This document shows positions 9,267 to 17,406 of a DNA stretch of 64,000 nt, in pieces. The position numbers and the translations under genes are program-made. The notes below the pieces were generated by a model. That model worked only from the letters and a program-made list of their open reading frames with translations. It had not been told where the DNA came from and ran no database searches. Source of the DNA: Chitinophaga fulva (GTDB lineage Bacteria; Bacteroidota; Bacteroidia; Chitinophagales; Chitinophagaceae); assembly GCF_012927205.1 (NCBI RefSeq), contig NZ_JABBGC010000003.1, positions 1-64,000 on the forward strand. Reading direction: 5' to 3'. The stretch's first letter is position 1; each line of letters begins with the position of its first letter.

Positions 9267-9297
9267 CGTTTTCTGTGAAAAGGTTTAACTTCCTGTC

Positions 9298-10137
9298 ATG
9301 AAAAATACCCTGCTGCTATTGTTACTATGCATAGGCAGTATCCGGGAGCTCACTGCACAAACGCGGGAGAAATGCTGTGACAATGCCACCTGCAGAGCTA
9401 AAGCGGTATCCTATGCACAAACCATATCTGCGCTCACAAAAACCCTGGGAAAATATCAACCACAGGACAGCGCCAACGAACAGCTGCTCACCCGGCTGAA
9501 ACAAAAAAATCCACAAAGCTACCAGGATTTTATCCGGGTCAGCCGGCAAACCGCCACTTTCATCAACGACACCCTGAATGGTACCTGCTTCTCCGACGCA
9601 CTGCCAGATGATGAGGCCAACAACGTATTTCAGTGGCTCGTGTATATGAACCGGCAGGATATTTCCCATCCGGATTTTCCCTCGTCAGAATTTTGCGGCG
9701 GACTGGAGAAACGCTTCGAGCTCAGTCAGGGCGCAGCCAATATCTTCAGCAACCAGGTGGCTTACCTCGGTACGCTGAGGGGTTATCTCAGTTATACTTT
9801 CGCCGGAGCCGGACAGTGTGGTGGCCGCCTTCGTGTGATGGCCGGTCCCGCCGTTTTCCTCCGCGGCAATACTTTCTACACCACCCTTAGCACCCGGCTG
9901 GCCGTCCGCGTCACCGATATCTCCGTGAAAAAGATACCCGTAGGCGTTGGTAACCTTAACGCCTACACAGAATACAATACCAGCTTTGTACATTTTAATC
10001 AGGTGGCATTGGGAGCGGAATTACAGCTAGGCCCATTTGGCCTCAACCTGTCGGTCAACAATGAACTGAAATCCGCACGTATAGGCTTTGCCGTAGGCAT
10101 TGTCCTGTTCCATCAGCCTTTCAAAAAAAGATCATGA
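9298..10137 (+). CDS. Secreted protein of unknown function, beta-rich C terminus
   Basis: I do not recognise this 279-aa protein. It begins with a clear Sec signal peptide (MKNTLLLLLLCIGSIRELTAQ). Residues 25-34 hold a cysteine cluster (KCCDNATC), residues about 35-110 look helical, and the C-terminal 120 residues alternate polar and hydrophobic positions (RGYLSYTFAG, VALGAELQLGPFGLNLSV, IGFAVGIVLFH), as in outer-membrane beta strands. The stop overlaps the start of the patatin gene by 4 bp (ATGA), so the two are translationally coupled and probably work together. A role as an outer-membrane partner of the lipase is a guess from this arrangement only. Confidence 0.8.
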   Translation: MKNTLLLLLLCIGSIRELTAQTREKCCDNATCRAKAVSYAQTISALTKTLGKYQPQDSANEQLLTRLKQKNPQSYQDFIRVSRQTATFINDTLNGTCFSDALPDDEANNVFQWLVYMNRQDISHPDFPSSEFCGGLEKRFELSQGAANIFSNQVAYLGTLRGYLSYTFAGAGQCGGRLRVMAGPAVFLRGNTFYTTLSTRLAVRVTDISVKKIPVGVGNLNAYTEYNTSFVHFNQVALGAELQLGPFGLNLSVNNELKSARIGFAVGIVLFHQPFKKRS

Positions 10138-11048
10138 ACGTACTCATTACCAGCGGCGGTGGCGCCAAAGGCGCCTTCAGCGTGGGAGCACTCCGCCAAC
10201 TGATGACCACCACCGGCATCCGCACTTTTGATCTCATCAGCGGCACCAGTACCGGCGCCCTCATTGCAGCCATGGTGGCAGCCGATAAAATACCGGAGGT
10301 GACGGACATATACCTGAGCAACAGCAATGCCGATATCCTCAACAAACAAAACGCCATCGACAACATCCTCAATAACAAACCTTATCTGTATGACACCACT
10401 CCGCTGGAAAATCAGATACGGCAACAGATGACCGATGACGCCTGGAATACCATCCGACAATCGACTTCCGTGTTGTGTCTCAATGCCGTTTGCCTGCAAA
10501 CCGGCCGCCTCAGCATTTTCTCCTCACGCCCTATCCAGGCCAGTATCCATTATGACAACCTCGTGATCAACTCCTCCGGGATGCTGATAAAGGCACTGCA
10601 AAGCAGTAGCAACCAGGCTGTTTTTATGCCGCCAGTCACCATCAACGACCGCCAGTATGTAGACGGCGGTAACCGTGAGGTAGTGCCTACCCGCGCCGTT
10701 GTCACCAATCTTTCGCCTGGAGAGGAGCACCGGATTTATATCCTCAGCAACAACCCCGATGCACAACAACCGGGCAACGACAATTACACCGCCCTCCTCG
10801 ATGTGCTGATGCGTGCCGTGACTATCTTCATACAGGAAGTACGGGAAAACGACCTCGAAGTGCTACGCAACTTTCAACGCACCGCCACGGGCCCCGTCAA
10901 GGTATATTATATCAGCCCGGAAGCAGAACTGGACCCCGACTTCCCCACAGGCCTGCGCTTTGACAGGCTGCTGATGCAGGCCTGGATGAAACAGGGACAG
11001 CTACGCGCCAAGGCCATACTGGAGCAGTACCCTGGCGGCAATTGGTAG
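10134..11048 (+). CDS. Patatin-like phospholipase
   Basis: A 304-aa patatin-domain lipid acyl hydrolase. The oxyanion-hole glycine loop GGGAKGAF is at residues 8-15, the nucleophile elbow GTSTG has its serine at about residue 39, and the catalytic Asp lies in VDGG at about residue 177, giving the Ser-Asp dyad of patatins. It has no signal peptide, so it is cytoplasmic unless exported another way. The C-terminal half (about 200-304) includes helical segments after LLDVLMRAVTIFIQEV. It is co-translated with the upstream secreted protein by a 4-bp overlap. The natural substrate (phospholipid or other acyl ester) is not shown by the sequence. Confidence 0.92.
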   Translation: MNVLITSGGGAKGAFSVGALRQLMTTTGIRTFDLISGTSTGALIAAMVAADKIPEVTDIYLSNSNADILNKQNAIDNILNNKPYLYDTTPLENQIRQQMTDDAWNTIRQSTSVLCLNAVCLQTGRLSIFSSRPIQASIHYDNLVINSSGMLIKALQSSSNQAVFMPPVTINDRQYVDGGNREVVPTRAVVTNLSPGEEHRIYILSNNPDAQQPGNDNYTALLDVLMRAVTIFIQEVRENDLEVLRNFQRTATGPVKVYYISPEAELDPDFPTGLRFDRLLMQAWMKQGQLRAKAILEQYPGGNW

Positions 11049-11184
11049 ATGAGCGGATTTTATACCCCAGCTACATTCCCGGCATATACGTTTCCTCCAG
11101 GTGCATCTACGTGTTGGTTCACGTGCTGATCCACCTGTAGATATTGTCCACATGCATAGCATGCTACCGGTTCCACACACCACG

Positions 11185-11220
11185 TACGAAATCGGACACA
11201 TTTGCGCCAAAACCGGACGG
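11185..11220 (+). promoter_or_regulatory. Two direct repeats, possible activator sites for the sigma-54 promoter
   Basis: TACGAAATCGGACAC (11185-11199) and GCCAAAACCGGACGG (11206-11220) share the pattern CNAAANCGGAC with starts 21 bp apart, about two helical turns. They lie about 40-75 bp upstream of a -24/-12 element. This is where enhancer-type sites for NtrC-family activators could sit. No activator gene is in the window. Confidence 0.4.
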
Positions 11221-11261
11221 ACATCAACTGCTTACCGCCTGACAGACAAGGGTTTCGAACA

Positions 11262-11276
11262 TGGCATCTTCTTAGC
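11262..11276 (+). promoter_or_regulatory. Sigma-54-like (-24/-12) promoter of the ABC permease
   Basis: TGGCATCTTCTTAGC has the GG-N10-GC spacing required by sigma-54 and matches TGGCA at -24. The -12 half TTAGC differs by one base from TTGC-type ends. A start of transcription would fall near 11288, 23 bp before the chosen ATG at 11311. Confidence 0.5.
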
Positions 11277-11310
11277 GGGATCAGCTACCAGCAGATTAAA
11301 ATTCCCGATT

Positions 11311-13650
11311 ATGCTAAAAAACTACTACGCCGCTACCCTCCGGGGGATGATCAAAAACAGATTATTCACCTTTGTCAATATCAGCGGACTGTCCATCGGT
11401 CTGGCCCTCGGCATTATCTTCCTCCTCTTCGTAAAAAATGAGTTGCAATACGACCGGTTCCACCCTAACCTGTCCGCGATCCATACCATTATGGTCAACG
11501 ATACAAGGGAAAACATCATTTATACCGGTCAGGCCTCCACACCGGCCCTGGCATCAGCCATCCGTGGTGGGTTACCGGAAGCAGACCATGTGGCGCGTAT
11601 TGCCAACGGCGGCGATCAACTGTTGGGCATCGGGGACAAAAGCACTTACGAAAACGGTCTGTATGCCGAACCAGATTTCTTTAATATTTTCCAGTTCCCC
11701 GTTATTGCAGGCAATCCCGTTGCGGCCCTCTCCGATCCCGGCTCCATTGTGATCACTTCCCGCACTGCCCGTAAGTTCTTCGGCACCGATGATGCCATCG
11801 GCAAAATTTTTCAACATAATCGTGCCCGTAGCCTCAAAGTGGGTGCCGTCATCAAGGATATTCCCGACAACAGCAACTTCCGGTTCGATGTGATGTTGCC
11901 CTATCGTCTTATAGAGCTACAGACGCCAGGCATCTCAGATCGATGGAATTATAACGCCATGCAGACTTACATCACCCTGAAGCCACATGTCAATCTGGAT
12001 GTATTTAACGCCAAACTAAAGAAACTCGTTGGCACCCGCTATGGCAACTGCACACCGTTTGCCTATCCTTTCGCCGATTCACATCTGTACAACCGTTTCA
12101 AAAACGGGCAGCCTGCAGGTGGCAGAATACAAATTGTGCAGTTCACCGTCATCATCGGCATCTTTGTATTATTGCTGGCCTGCATCAATTTCATGAATCT
12201 TGCTACTGCCCGCTCCGCACAGCGCGCAAAGGAGGTAGGTGTCCGTAAAACCCTCGGTGCCACCCGGCGGCAAATTATGACACAGTTTTTCACAGAGTCG
12301 GTGGCCATGGCCTTTAGTGGATTGATAGCCGGCATTCTGCTGGCCAAACTGAGCCTGCCTGCCATGAACCAACTCCTTCGCACCCACCTGGAGATGGACC
12401 TGTCTGACTGGAAACTGTGGTTGTTCATGATCGGTCTTACGTTTTTTACCGGCCTGACAGCTGGTAGTTATCCAGCCTTTTTCCTCAGTGCCTTCCGTCC
12501 CGTGAAAGTGCTGAAAGGCCCGATATTCCAGAGCCGCAGCGGAGGCCTTCTTCGTAAATGCCTCGTTACTTTTCAGTTCATGATTTCCATTTTTCTCATC
12601 ATATCAACACTCGTTATCTTCCGGCAGCAACAATACATACAACAGCTCCCCCTCGGCTATGACGCCGAAAACCTGATCGATATTCCAACCCGTGGCAATA
12701 TGGCCGGTCAATATGACGCCATGCGGGAAGCCTTCCTGCAAATTCCCGGGGTAACACAGGTGTCTGCCGGCAATGACAACCTTGTGCGCTACAACGGCGC
12801 CACTAATGACCTGGTATGGCCCGGCAAAACGGAGGACCAGAACTTTATGGTCAGCATCAGCCAGGTACAATACGATTGGGTGAAGACCGCCGGCCTGTCA
12901 CTCGTGGAGGGCCGTGATTTCAGCCGCGACTTCGGCGATACGACCGGCTGTATCCTGAATGAAACAGCCGTAAGAAAGATGGGGCTCAAACCTCCGGTGA
13001 CCGGCACTATGTTAGGCAACAACATGGTTATCGGGGTAGTGAAAGATTTTTCCTTCAATGACCCGTTTGACACCCCTGCTCCGCTGGCCGTATATCTCAA
13101 TACCGGCACGCTCAACCATATTTTCGTGCGACTGGTAAACGATGGGCAATGGCAGCAGCAGGTGAAACAACTGGAAGCAGCCTTTAAAAAAACCGCTCCC
13201 GGTTATCCCTTCGAATTTCATTTTACCTCAGAAGCGCAGGAACGCAGGTTTGACGGCGTTCGTTCTACCTGGCACATGATCAGTGTCATCGGCACCCTTG
13301 CCATTCTGATCTCCTGCCTGGGATTACTCGGCCTTGCCGCTTTTATGGCAGAAAAACGCACGCGCGAAATTGGTATCCGCAAAGTATTTGGCGCCAGTAT
13401 CACCCGGTTGTGGCTCATGTTGTCCGGCGAACTGCTAAAACCTGTGCTGCTGGCATTCCTCCTGGCATCACCACTGGCCGCGTGGGCCATGCATCTACTG
13501 CTGCGGAACCTGGACCATCATGCACCACTCTCCTGGTGGATGTTTCTCATCGCTGGCGTATTATCAGTTGCCATAGCGCTGTTAACTGTCAGCTACCAGG
13601 GTGTCAAAGCTGCCATGACCAATCCGGCCGACAGCCTGAAGGCAGAATAG
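11311..13650 (+). CDS. ABC transporter permease, MacB periplasmic core + FtsX domains
   Basis: A 779-aa inner-membrane permease with two MacB_PCD/FtsX units. TM1 lies at residues about 15-38 (FTFVNISGLSIGLALGIIFLLFV), followed by the first periplasmic core, then a three-helix FtsX block (VQFTVIIGIFVLLLACINFMNL, RSAQRAKEVGVRKTLGAT). A second TM and core follow, then the last FtsX block (TREIGIRKVFGAS, then three helices). This type works with a separate ATPase in export or envelope-stress efflux. No ATPase gene adjoins it here. The start at 11311 (MLKNYY) is chosen because the frame upstream lacks membrane character and contains the promoter elements. It stands alone and converges with the gene at 13737. 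Confidence 0.92.
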   Translation: MLKNYYAATLRGMIKNRLFTFVNISGLSIGLALGIIFLLFVKNELQYDRFHPNLSAIHTIMVNDTRENIIYTGQASTPALASAIRGGLPEADHVARIANGGDQLLGIGDKSTYENGLYAEPDFFNIFQFPVIAGNPVAALSDPGSIVITSRTARKFFGTDDAIGKIFQHNRARSLKVGAVIKDIPDNSNFRFDVMLPYRLIELQTPGISDRWNYNAMQTYITLKPHVNLDVFNAKLKKLVGTRYGNCTPFAYPFADSHLYNRFKNGQPAGGRIQIVQFTVIIGIFVLLLACINFMNLATARSAQRAKEVGVRKTLGATRRQIMTQFFTESVAMAFSGLIAGILLAKLSLPAMNQLLRTHLEMDLSDWKLWLFMIGLTFFTGLTAGSYPAFFLSAFRPVKVLKGPIFQSRSGGLLRKCLVTFQFMISIFLIISTLVIFRQQQYIQQLPLGYDAENLIDIPTRGNMAGQYDAMREAFLQIPGVTQVSAGNDNLVRYNGATNDLVWPGKTEDQNFMVSISQVQYDWVKTAGLSLVEGRDFSRDFGDTTGCILNETAVRKMGLKPPVTGTMLGNNMVIGVVKDFSFNDPFDTPAPLAVYLNTGTLNHIFVRLVNDGQWQQQVKQLEAAFKKTAPGYPFEFHFTSEAQERRFDGVRSTWHMISVIGTLAILISCLGLLGLAAFMAEKRTREIGIRKVFGASITRLWLMLSGELLKPVLLAFLLASPLAAWAMHLLLRNLDHHAPLSWWMFLIAGVLSVAIALLTVSYQGVKAAMTNPADSLKAE

Positions 13651-13736
13651 GAACCAACATTATACAGTAGGGACAGACACCGCAACAATGCCCAGGGGGT
13701 TAGCCGCCAGTTACCTTCCCAGCGGTCCCGATGCGC

Positions 13737-14543
13737 CTAGGCTCCCAACAAATACAGCAGCTGGTCAGCCTCTCCATTTTTTCCGGGAAGTATATGCAAA
13801 TGCACTTCCAGTCCGGGGTTGACCGGATGCTCCGTTTGCCGCAACGGCTTCAGGAGATATAAGGTATCACCTAAACGGATATACGTCTCATGTGCCGCTT
13901 TGCCTCTTTGTAAAGGGAACAAAACCTCCGTGATCTTACCTATAATAATAACCTTCTCACGGTTATGATATTGGCTTACCAGCCGTTTATCCGTTTCCGT
14001 TAACACCGCCGGCGCTTTCACCGCCAATGCATCCGGATATGTTACCTGTAACAACACACCAGTAACACTGATATGCAGCTGTACATGTTCACCCACTGCA
14101 CCTGTGGCCCGTTCAATCACGCCCGGATACCAGGAAGCCAACTGCCTGCCCAATACCGAAACACCCGGCAGCGGCACCGCTACCCGGTACACCTCGCCAT
14201 TGTCTGCCACATAATCCACCCCGCCCCGGCCATTGGCCAGTAACGCCTTCAACTCAATATCCACAATTCCTTTGCGGCCATTATCAATACTAAGCTGACT
14301 ACGCCGCCGCATCAACCACACTCCCCGCCACATAAAATAACAAAGCGAGAACATCAGCAGAAATATAAGCCCCACGCCAATCGTAAAACCGGCGGTATCA
14401 GACGGGATAAACAGCAACAGCCCAAACACCAGCGTAACAAGGGTAAAAAATATCAGCAGCCTCAAACGACGCCCCTTCACCCGGCCCAGGCTTTGCAACA
14501 ATTGAATATCAATATCAGTCAGTTGGGTTTCTTGTCTCGTCAT
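13737..14543 (-). CDS. Membrane protein of unknown function (two N-terminal helices)
   Basis: I do not recognise a named family. The 268-aa protein has a short charged N terminus (TRQETQLTDIDIQLLQSLGR) and two adjacent membrane helices at about residues 27-47 and 53-70 joined by a short turn. A soluble C-terminal part of about 195 aa follows and appears beta-rich (YVADNGEVYRVAVPL, VQLHISVTGVLLQVTY, VIIIGKITEVLF). The layout suggests a cytoplasmic or periplasmic beta domain held by a helical hairpin. It is a single-gene unit: the permease gene faces it and the GNAT gene diverges from it about 100 bp away. Confidence 0.75.
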   Translation of the reverse strand: MTRQETQLTDIDIQLLQSLGRVKGRRLRLLIFFTLVTLVFGLLLFIPSDTAGFTIGVGLIFLLMFSLCYFMWRGVWLMRRRSQLSIDNGRKGIVDIELKALLANGRGGVDYVADNGEVYRVAVPLPGVSVLGRQLASWYPGVIERATGAVGEHVQLHISVTGVLLQVTYPDALAVKAPAVLTETDKRLVSQYHNREKVIIIGKITEVLFPLQRGKAAHETYIRLGDTLYLLKPLRQTEHPVNPGLEVHLHILPGKNGEADQLLYLLGA

Positions 14544-14619
14544 ACCGCGAAGGTACTAAAAGGAAATTGTCAGAACGATGACAACCCCCACCCCCAAAGA
14601 CTCCACTCCCTGGATTCGG

Positions 14620-14627
14620 TATCTTTG
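14620..14627 (+). promoter_or_regulatory. TAnnTTTG -7 element for the acetyltransferase gene
   Basis: TATCTTTG fits the Bacteroidota housekeeping -7 consensus TAnnTTTG. It lies 14 bp before the ATG at 14642, giving a very short leader. No good -33 match is visible. Confidence 0.45.
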
Positions 14628-14641
14628 TAAAAAAGAAAATC

Positions 14642-15160
14642 ATGACATCTATCTATATTATTCGTGCGACTCTGGAAAATATCACACCATTACAGACACT
14701 TTCTGTCACAACTTTCCGGGAAACCTATGAAGCCTACAATACACCGGAAGATATGCAACATCACCTATCCACACACTTTAATACGGCACAACTCTCAACA
14801 GAAATCAATTCCCCCGACATCAGCTACTACATTGCCTTCCAACAAAACACCCCCATCGGCTATATCAGGCTCAACACCGGCCAGGCACAAACAGACCTGA
14901 AAGATCAGGACACCCTGGAAATAGAACGGATCTATGTATTGCAACAATTTCAGGGACTCAAAGCAGGACAACTGCTGCTCGACAAAGCCATCGCGGTAGC
15001 CCGGGAGAAAAAGGCCGCCTTTATATGGCTGGGCGTATGGACCAAAAATGAAAAAGCACAGGCATTCTATCACAAGCAAGGTTTTGTTCCCTTCGGTCAA
15101 CATATCTTCCGGCTCGGCGCCGATGAACAAATGGATATCCTGATGAAACGGGATATTTGA
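14642..15160 (+). CDS. GNAT-family N-acetyltransferase
   Basis: A 172-aa GNAT enzyme transferring an acetyl group from acetyl-CoA to an amine. The core shows strand beta-4 and the acetyl-CoA loop region (LEIERIYVLQQFQGLKAGQLLLDKAIAVA; the Q/RxxGxG/A-type loop is present as QFQGLKAG at about residues 102-109), then LGVWTKNEKAQAFYHKQGF, the typical last helix and strand with an Asn-x-x-Ala-x-x-FY signature. The overall pattern is close to PaiA/spermidine-type and ribosomal-protein-type acetyltransferases, so the substrate is uncertain. It is monocistronic behind its own -7 element and is followed by a REP-like doublet. Confidence 0.88.
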   Translation: MTSIYIIRATLENITPLQTLSVTTFRETYEAYNTPEDMQHHLSTHFNTAQLSTEINSPDISYYIAFQQNTPIGYIRLNTGQAQTDLKDQDTLEIERIYVLQQFQGLKAGQLLLDKAIAVAREKKAAFIWLGVWTKNEKAQAFYHKQGFVPFGQHIFRLGADEQMDILMKRDI

Positions 15161-15211
15161 TTTGCATTCCCGGAATGACGTCCCCGCCCCTGGGAATCCA
15201 TGCCACAAGAT

Positions 15212-15441
15212 CCCAGGGTTAAAACCCTGGGCTACGATGTTATTCAGGCTGTTTTTGTGCCATGATTTTCACAAAAATGCGATGGCTGCGAAGGAGTCTA
15301 CAAAATCAAAGCCCGAAAACTTTAGCACTGAAATTAAAACCCTGACCCTGTCCGTAATAAAATTGTATCTATAGCATTTTATTAGATTTCCTGCCTGAAA
15401 ACAGCCTGAATAACATCGTAGCCCAGGGCTTCAGCCCTGGG
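15212..15441. repeat. Inverted REP-like doublet (REPIN/BIME-like)
   Basis: Two palindromes, 15212-15231 (CCCAGGGTTAAAACCCTGGG) and 15422-15441 (CCCAGGGCTTCAGCCCTGGG), are embedded in longer arms. Arm 1 (15212-15255) is nearly the exact reverse complement of arm 2 (15398-15441), including the shared CTACGATGTTATTCAGGCTG extension. About 140 bp separate the arms. Together they fill most of the 327-bp gap between the acetyltransferase and the CocE-type hydrolase genes. No transposase or RAYT gene is nearby. Confidence 0.8.
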
Positions 15442-15494
15442 TTTAATGGGTTTAATGGGTTCAATGGATTTAACACGTTTAATCCGTTTAATGA
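15441..15494. repeat. Six-unit 9-bp tandem repeat
   Basis: Units read GTTTAATGG, GTTTAATGG, GTTCAATGG, ATTTAACAC, GTTTAATCC, GTTTAATGA, with no spacer. The array abuts the REP-like palindrome and runs through the stop codon of the minus-strand hydrolase gene, so slippage here could change the protein's last residues. Confidence 0.65.
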
Positions 15495-17386
15495 ATCACC
15501 GGCAACACCACCGATGAAGGATGCGCTGCATCATGATACACCCGGATATTAGCCTTCTTAAAATCTTTTTCCTGTGCTTCGTAAATATTAATGAACTGCT
15601 GCGGATTGCGGTCTGCCAGCGGAAACCAGCTGCTCTGTACCTGCACCATGATACGATGTCCCTTTAAAAAAGTATGAGCGATGTCGGGCAAATCAAAACG
15701 TACTTTCTCCACTTTTCCGGGTGTAAAAGCCTCCGGATGAACGAAGCTGTTACGGAAGCGGCCACGGAAAATATCACCACGCACCAGCATCTGATACCCA
15801 CCCATTGGATGCGGGCCACCGGCATCACGGGTCATATTGGGCTGCGAAGCGCCCGGGTAACTAAAATCATCCGGGAACACATCAATGACCTTCACCACAA
15901 AATCAGCATCGGTACCGGTAATGCTTACACTGAGATCGGCGGTAACAGCCCCTCCCAGCGTAACCGGCGCGGTGAGCGGCTCCGTTTCAAATGTCAGCAC
16001 ATCGGAACGACGGGAAGCAAACCGCTGGTCATCGGTCATATAGTCACGGGTACGTATATAATGTATGTCGCCGGTATAAGGCACCGGATGGGCCGGATCA
16101 CTCACATATTCGCTGTAAGGGCGCGCAGCGGCGGCGGGAAGCCCCCACCCCAACGCGCCACCGGACTGGAAGTACAAAGGCTTGTGCTGCACGTCCGGCG
16201 ATGGCCATGTGGTAAACTGCCGCCAATGGTTTTCTCCTGTAAAGAAGATAGTGGCTTCGGACAGCGCTGTCAAGGAGCCTTTCTCTTTCAGGTAATAATT
16301 AAAGAAAGGCACTTCCACATGTTCCTGGTACCAGGCGGCTGTATTATCGCCAAATTGTATGTTGCCCAGCCGGGAAGCATCTGTGGCAGCCCATTGACCA
16401 TGATACCAAGGCCCCATCACCAGTTTGTTGAAATGGGCAGGCTGTTTTTTCTGTTCAATAGCCTTGTACAAATTCCAGGCGCCGTAACAATCCTCTGCGT
16501 CAAAAAGACCACCCACCACCAGCATGGCGGGTTGTATCCGCTCCACATGCTGCCGCGGGTCGCGGGCCTTCCACCAGTCATCATAATTGGGATGGGAGAT
16601 GATCTCTTTCCAGAACGCGAGACTGTCGCCTGTCAGCTTCGTAAAATTGGGAATGGTACCGATCTGCAGATAGGTCTGGTAGTTATCGGCACAAGGCAGC
16701 TGTAACTGCTGTACCGGCGCGACTGACACCGGGTGAGGATGAGGATACCCGAAACCTTTGGCATAAAAATTAAAACAGTCCATCAGGAAAAAGGCACCGT
16801 TGTGATGGAAGTCATCGCCATAGAACCAGTCCGTCACCGGCGCCTGCGGACTAACAGCCTTCAATGCCGGATGCCCGCTCAATGCGCCCATGGTGCTATA
16901 AAACCCGGGGTAGGAAATACCGAATATACCGACCCTCCCATTGTTATGCGATACATGATGCAAAAGCCACTCAATGGTATCATAGGTGTCGCTGGCCTCG
17001 TCAATATCGGTTCCTTTCTTATCCGGATTAAACGGACGGATATTGGTAAACTGTCCCTCGCTCATCCAACGGCCACGCACGTCCTGTATGACAATAATAT
17101 AACCCTCACGGGCATACGTGTTCCAATAGGAGTTCCACAGTTTGGGTGACAGGTCTTTGCCATAAGGGGCGCAGGAATAAGGTGTCCGGGTCATCAGCAC
17201 CGGGTGCTGCTCACTGCTGTCAAGCGGTTGATAGATAGTGGTGAACAACTGCACCCTATCACGCATACGGATATACTGTTCTTTTTTGATATAGTGGGAA
17301 TGTACCCATACGGAGTCCGCGGCAGACCGTGCGGCTGCTGTCAATGACAACAGCACGCACAGTATACCTGAATAAATATGTTTCAT
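15488..17386 (-). CDS. CocE/NonD-type (peptidase S15) hydrolase, exported
   Basis: A 632-aa serine hydrolase of the X-Pro dipeptidyl-peptidase/alpha-amino-acid-ester-hydrolase superfamily that cleaves amide or ester bonds. A signal peptide covers residues 1-22. The catalytic triad is visible: Ser158 in GISYPG, Asp296 in GGLFDAED and His329 in GPWYHGQW. A helical cap lies around 180-280 and a C-terminal jelly-roll (galactose-binding-like) domain at about 385-630. Family members include cocaine esterase and glutaryl-7-ACA acylases. It starts 20 bp after the SusD stop, so it is the third gene of the susC-susD operon. This suggests that the product taken up, or prepared for uptake, is a peptide-like or ester-linked compound. 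Confidence 0.93.
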   Translation of the reverse strand: MKHIYSGILCVLLSLTAAARSAADSVWVHSHYIKKEQYIRMRDRVQLFTTIYQPLDSSEQHPVLMTRTPYSCAPYGKDLSPKLWNSYWNTYAREGYIIVIQDVRGRWMSEGQFTNIRPFNPDKKGTDIDEASDTYDTIEWLLHHVSHNNGRVGIFGISYPGFYSTMGALSGHPALKAVSPQAPVTDWFYGDDFHHNGAFFLMDCFNFYAKGFGYPHPHPVSVAPVQQLQLPCADNYQTYLQIGTIPNFTKLTGDSLAFWKEIISHPNYDDWWKARDPRQHVERIQPAMLVVGGLFDAEDCYGAWNLYKAIEQKKQPAHFNKLVMGPWYHGQWAATDASRLGNIQFGDNTAAWYQEHVEVPFFNYYLKEKGSLTALSEATIFFTGENHWRQFTTWPSPDVQHKPLYFQSGGALGWGLPAAAARPYSEYVSDPAHPVPYTGDIHYIRTRDYMTDDQRFASRRSDVLTFETEPLTAPVTLGGAVTADLSVSITGTDADFVVKVIDVFPDDFSYPGASQPNMTRDAGGPHPMGGYQMLVRGDIFRGRFRNSFVHPEAFTPGKVEKVRFDLPDIAHTFLKGHRIMVQVQSSWFPLADRNPQQFINIYEAQEKDFKKANIRVYHDAAHPSSVVLPVIH

Positions 17387-17406
17387 GGTTCCTCGTTTAA
17401 CCGCCT

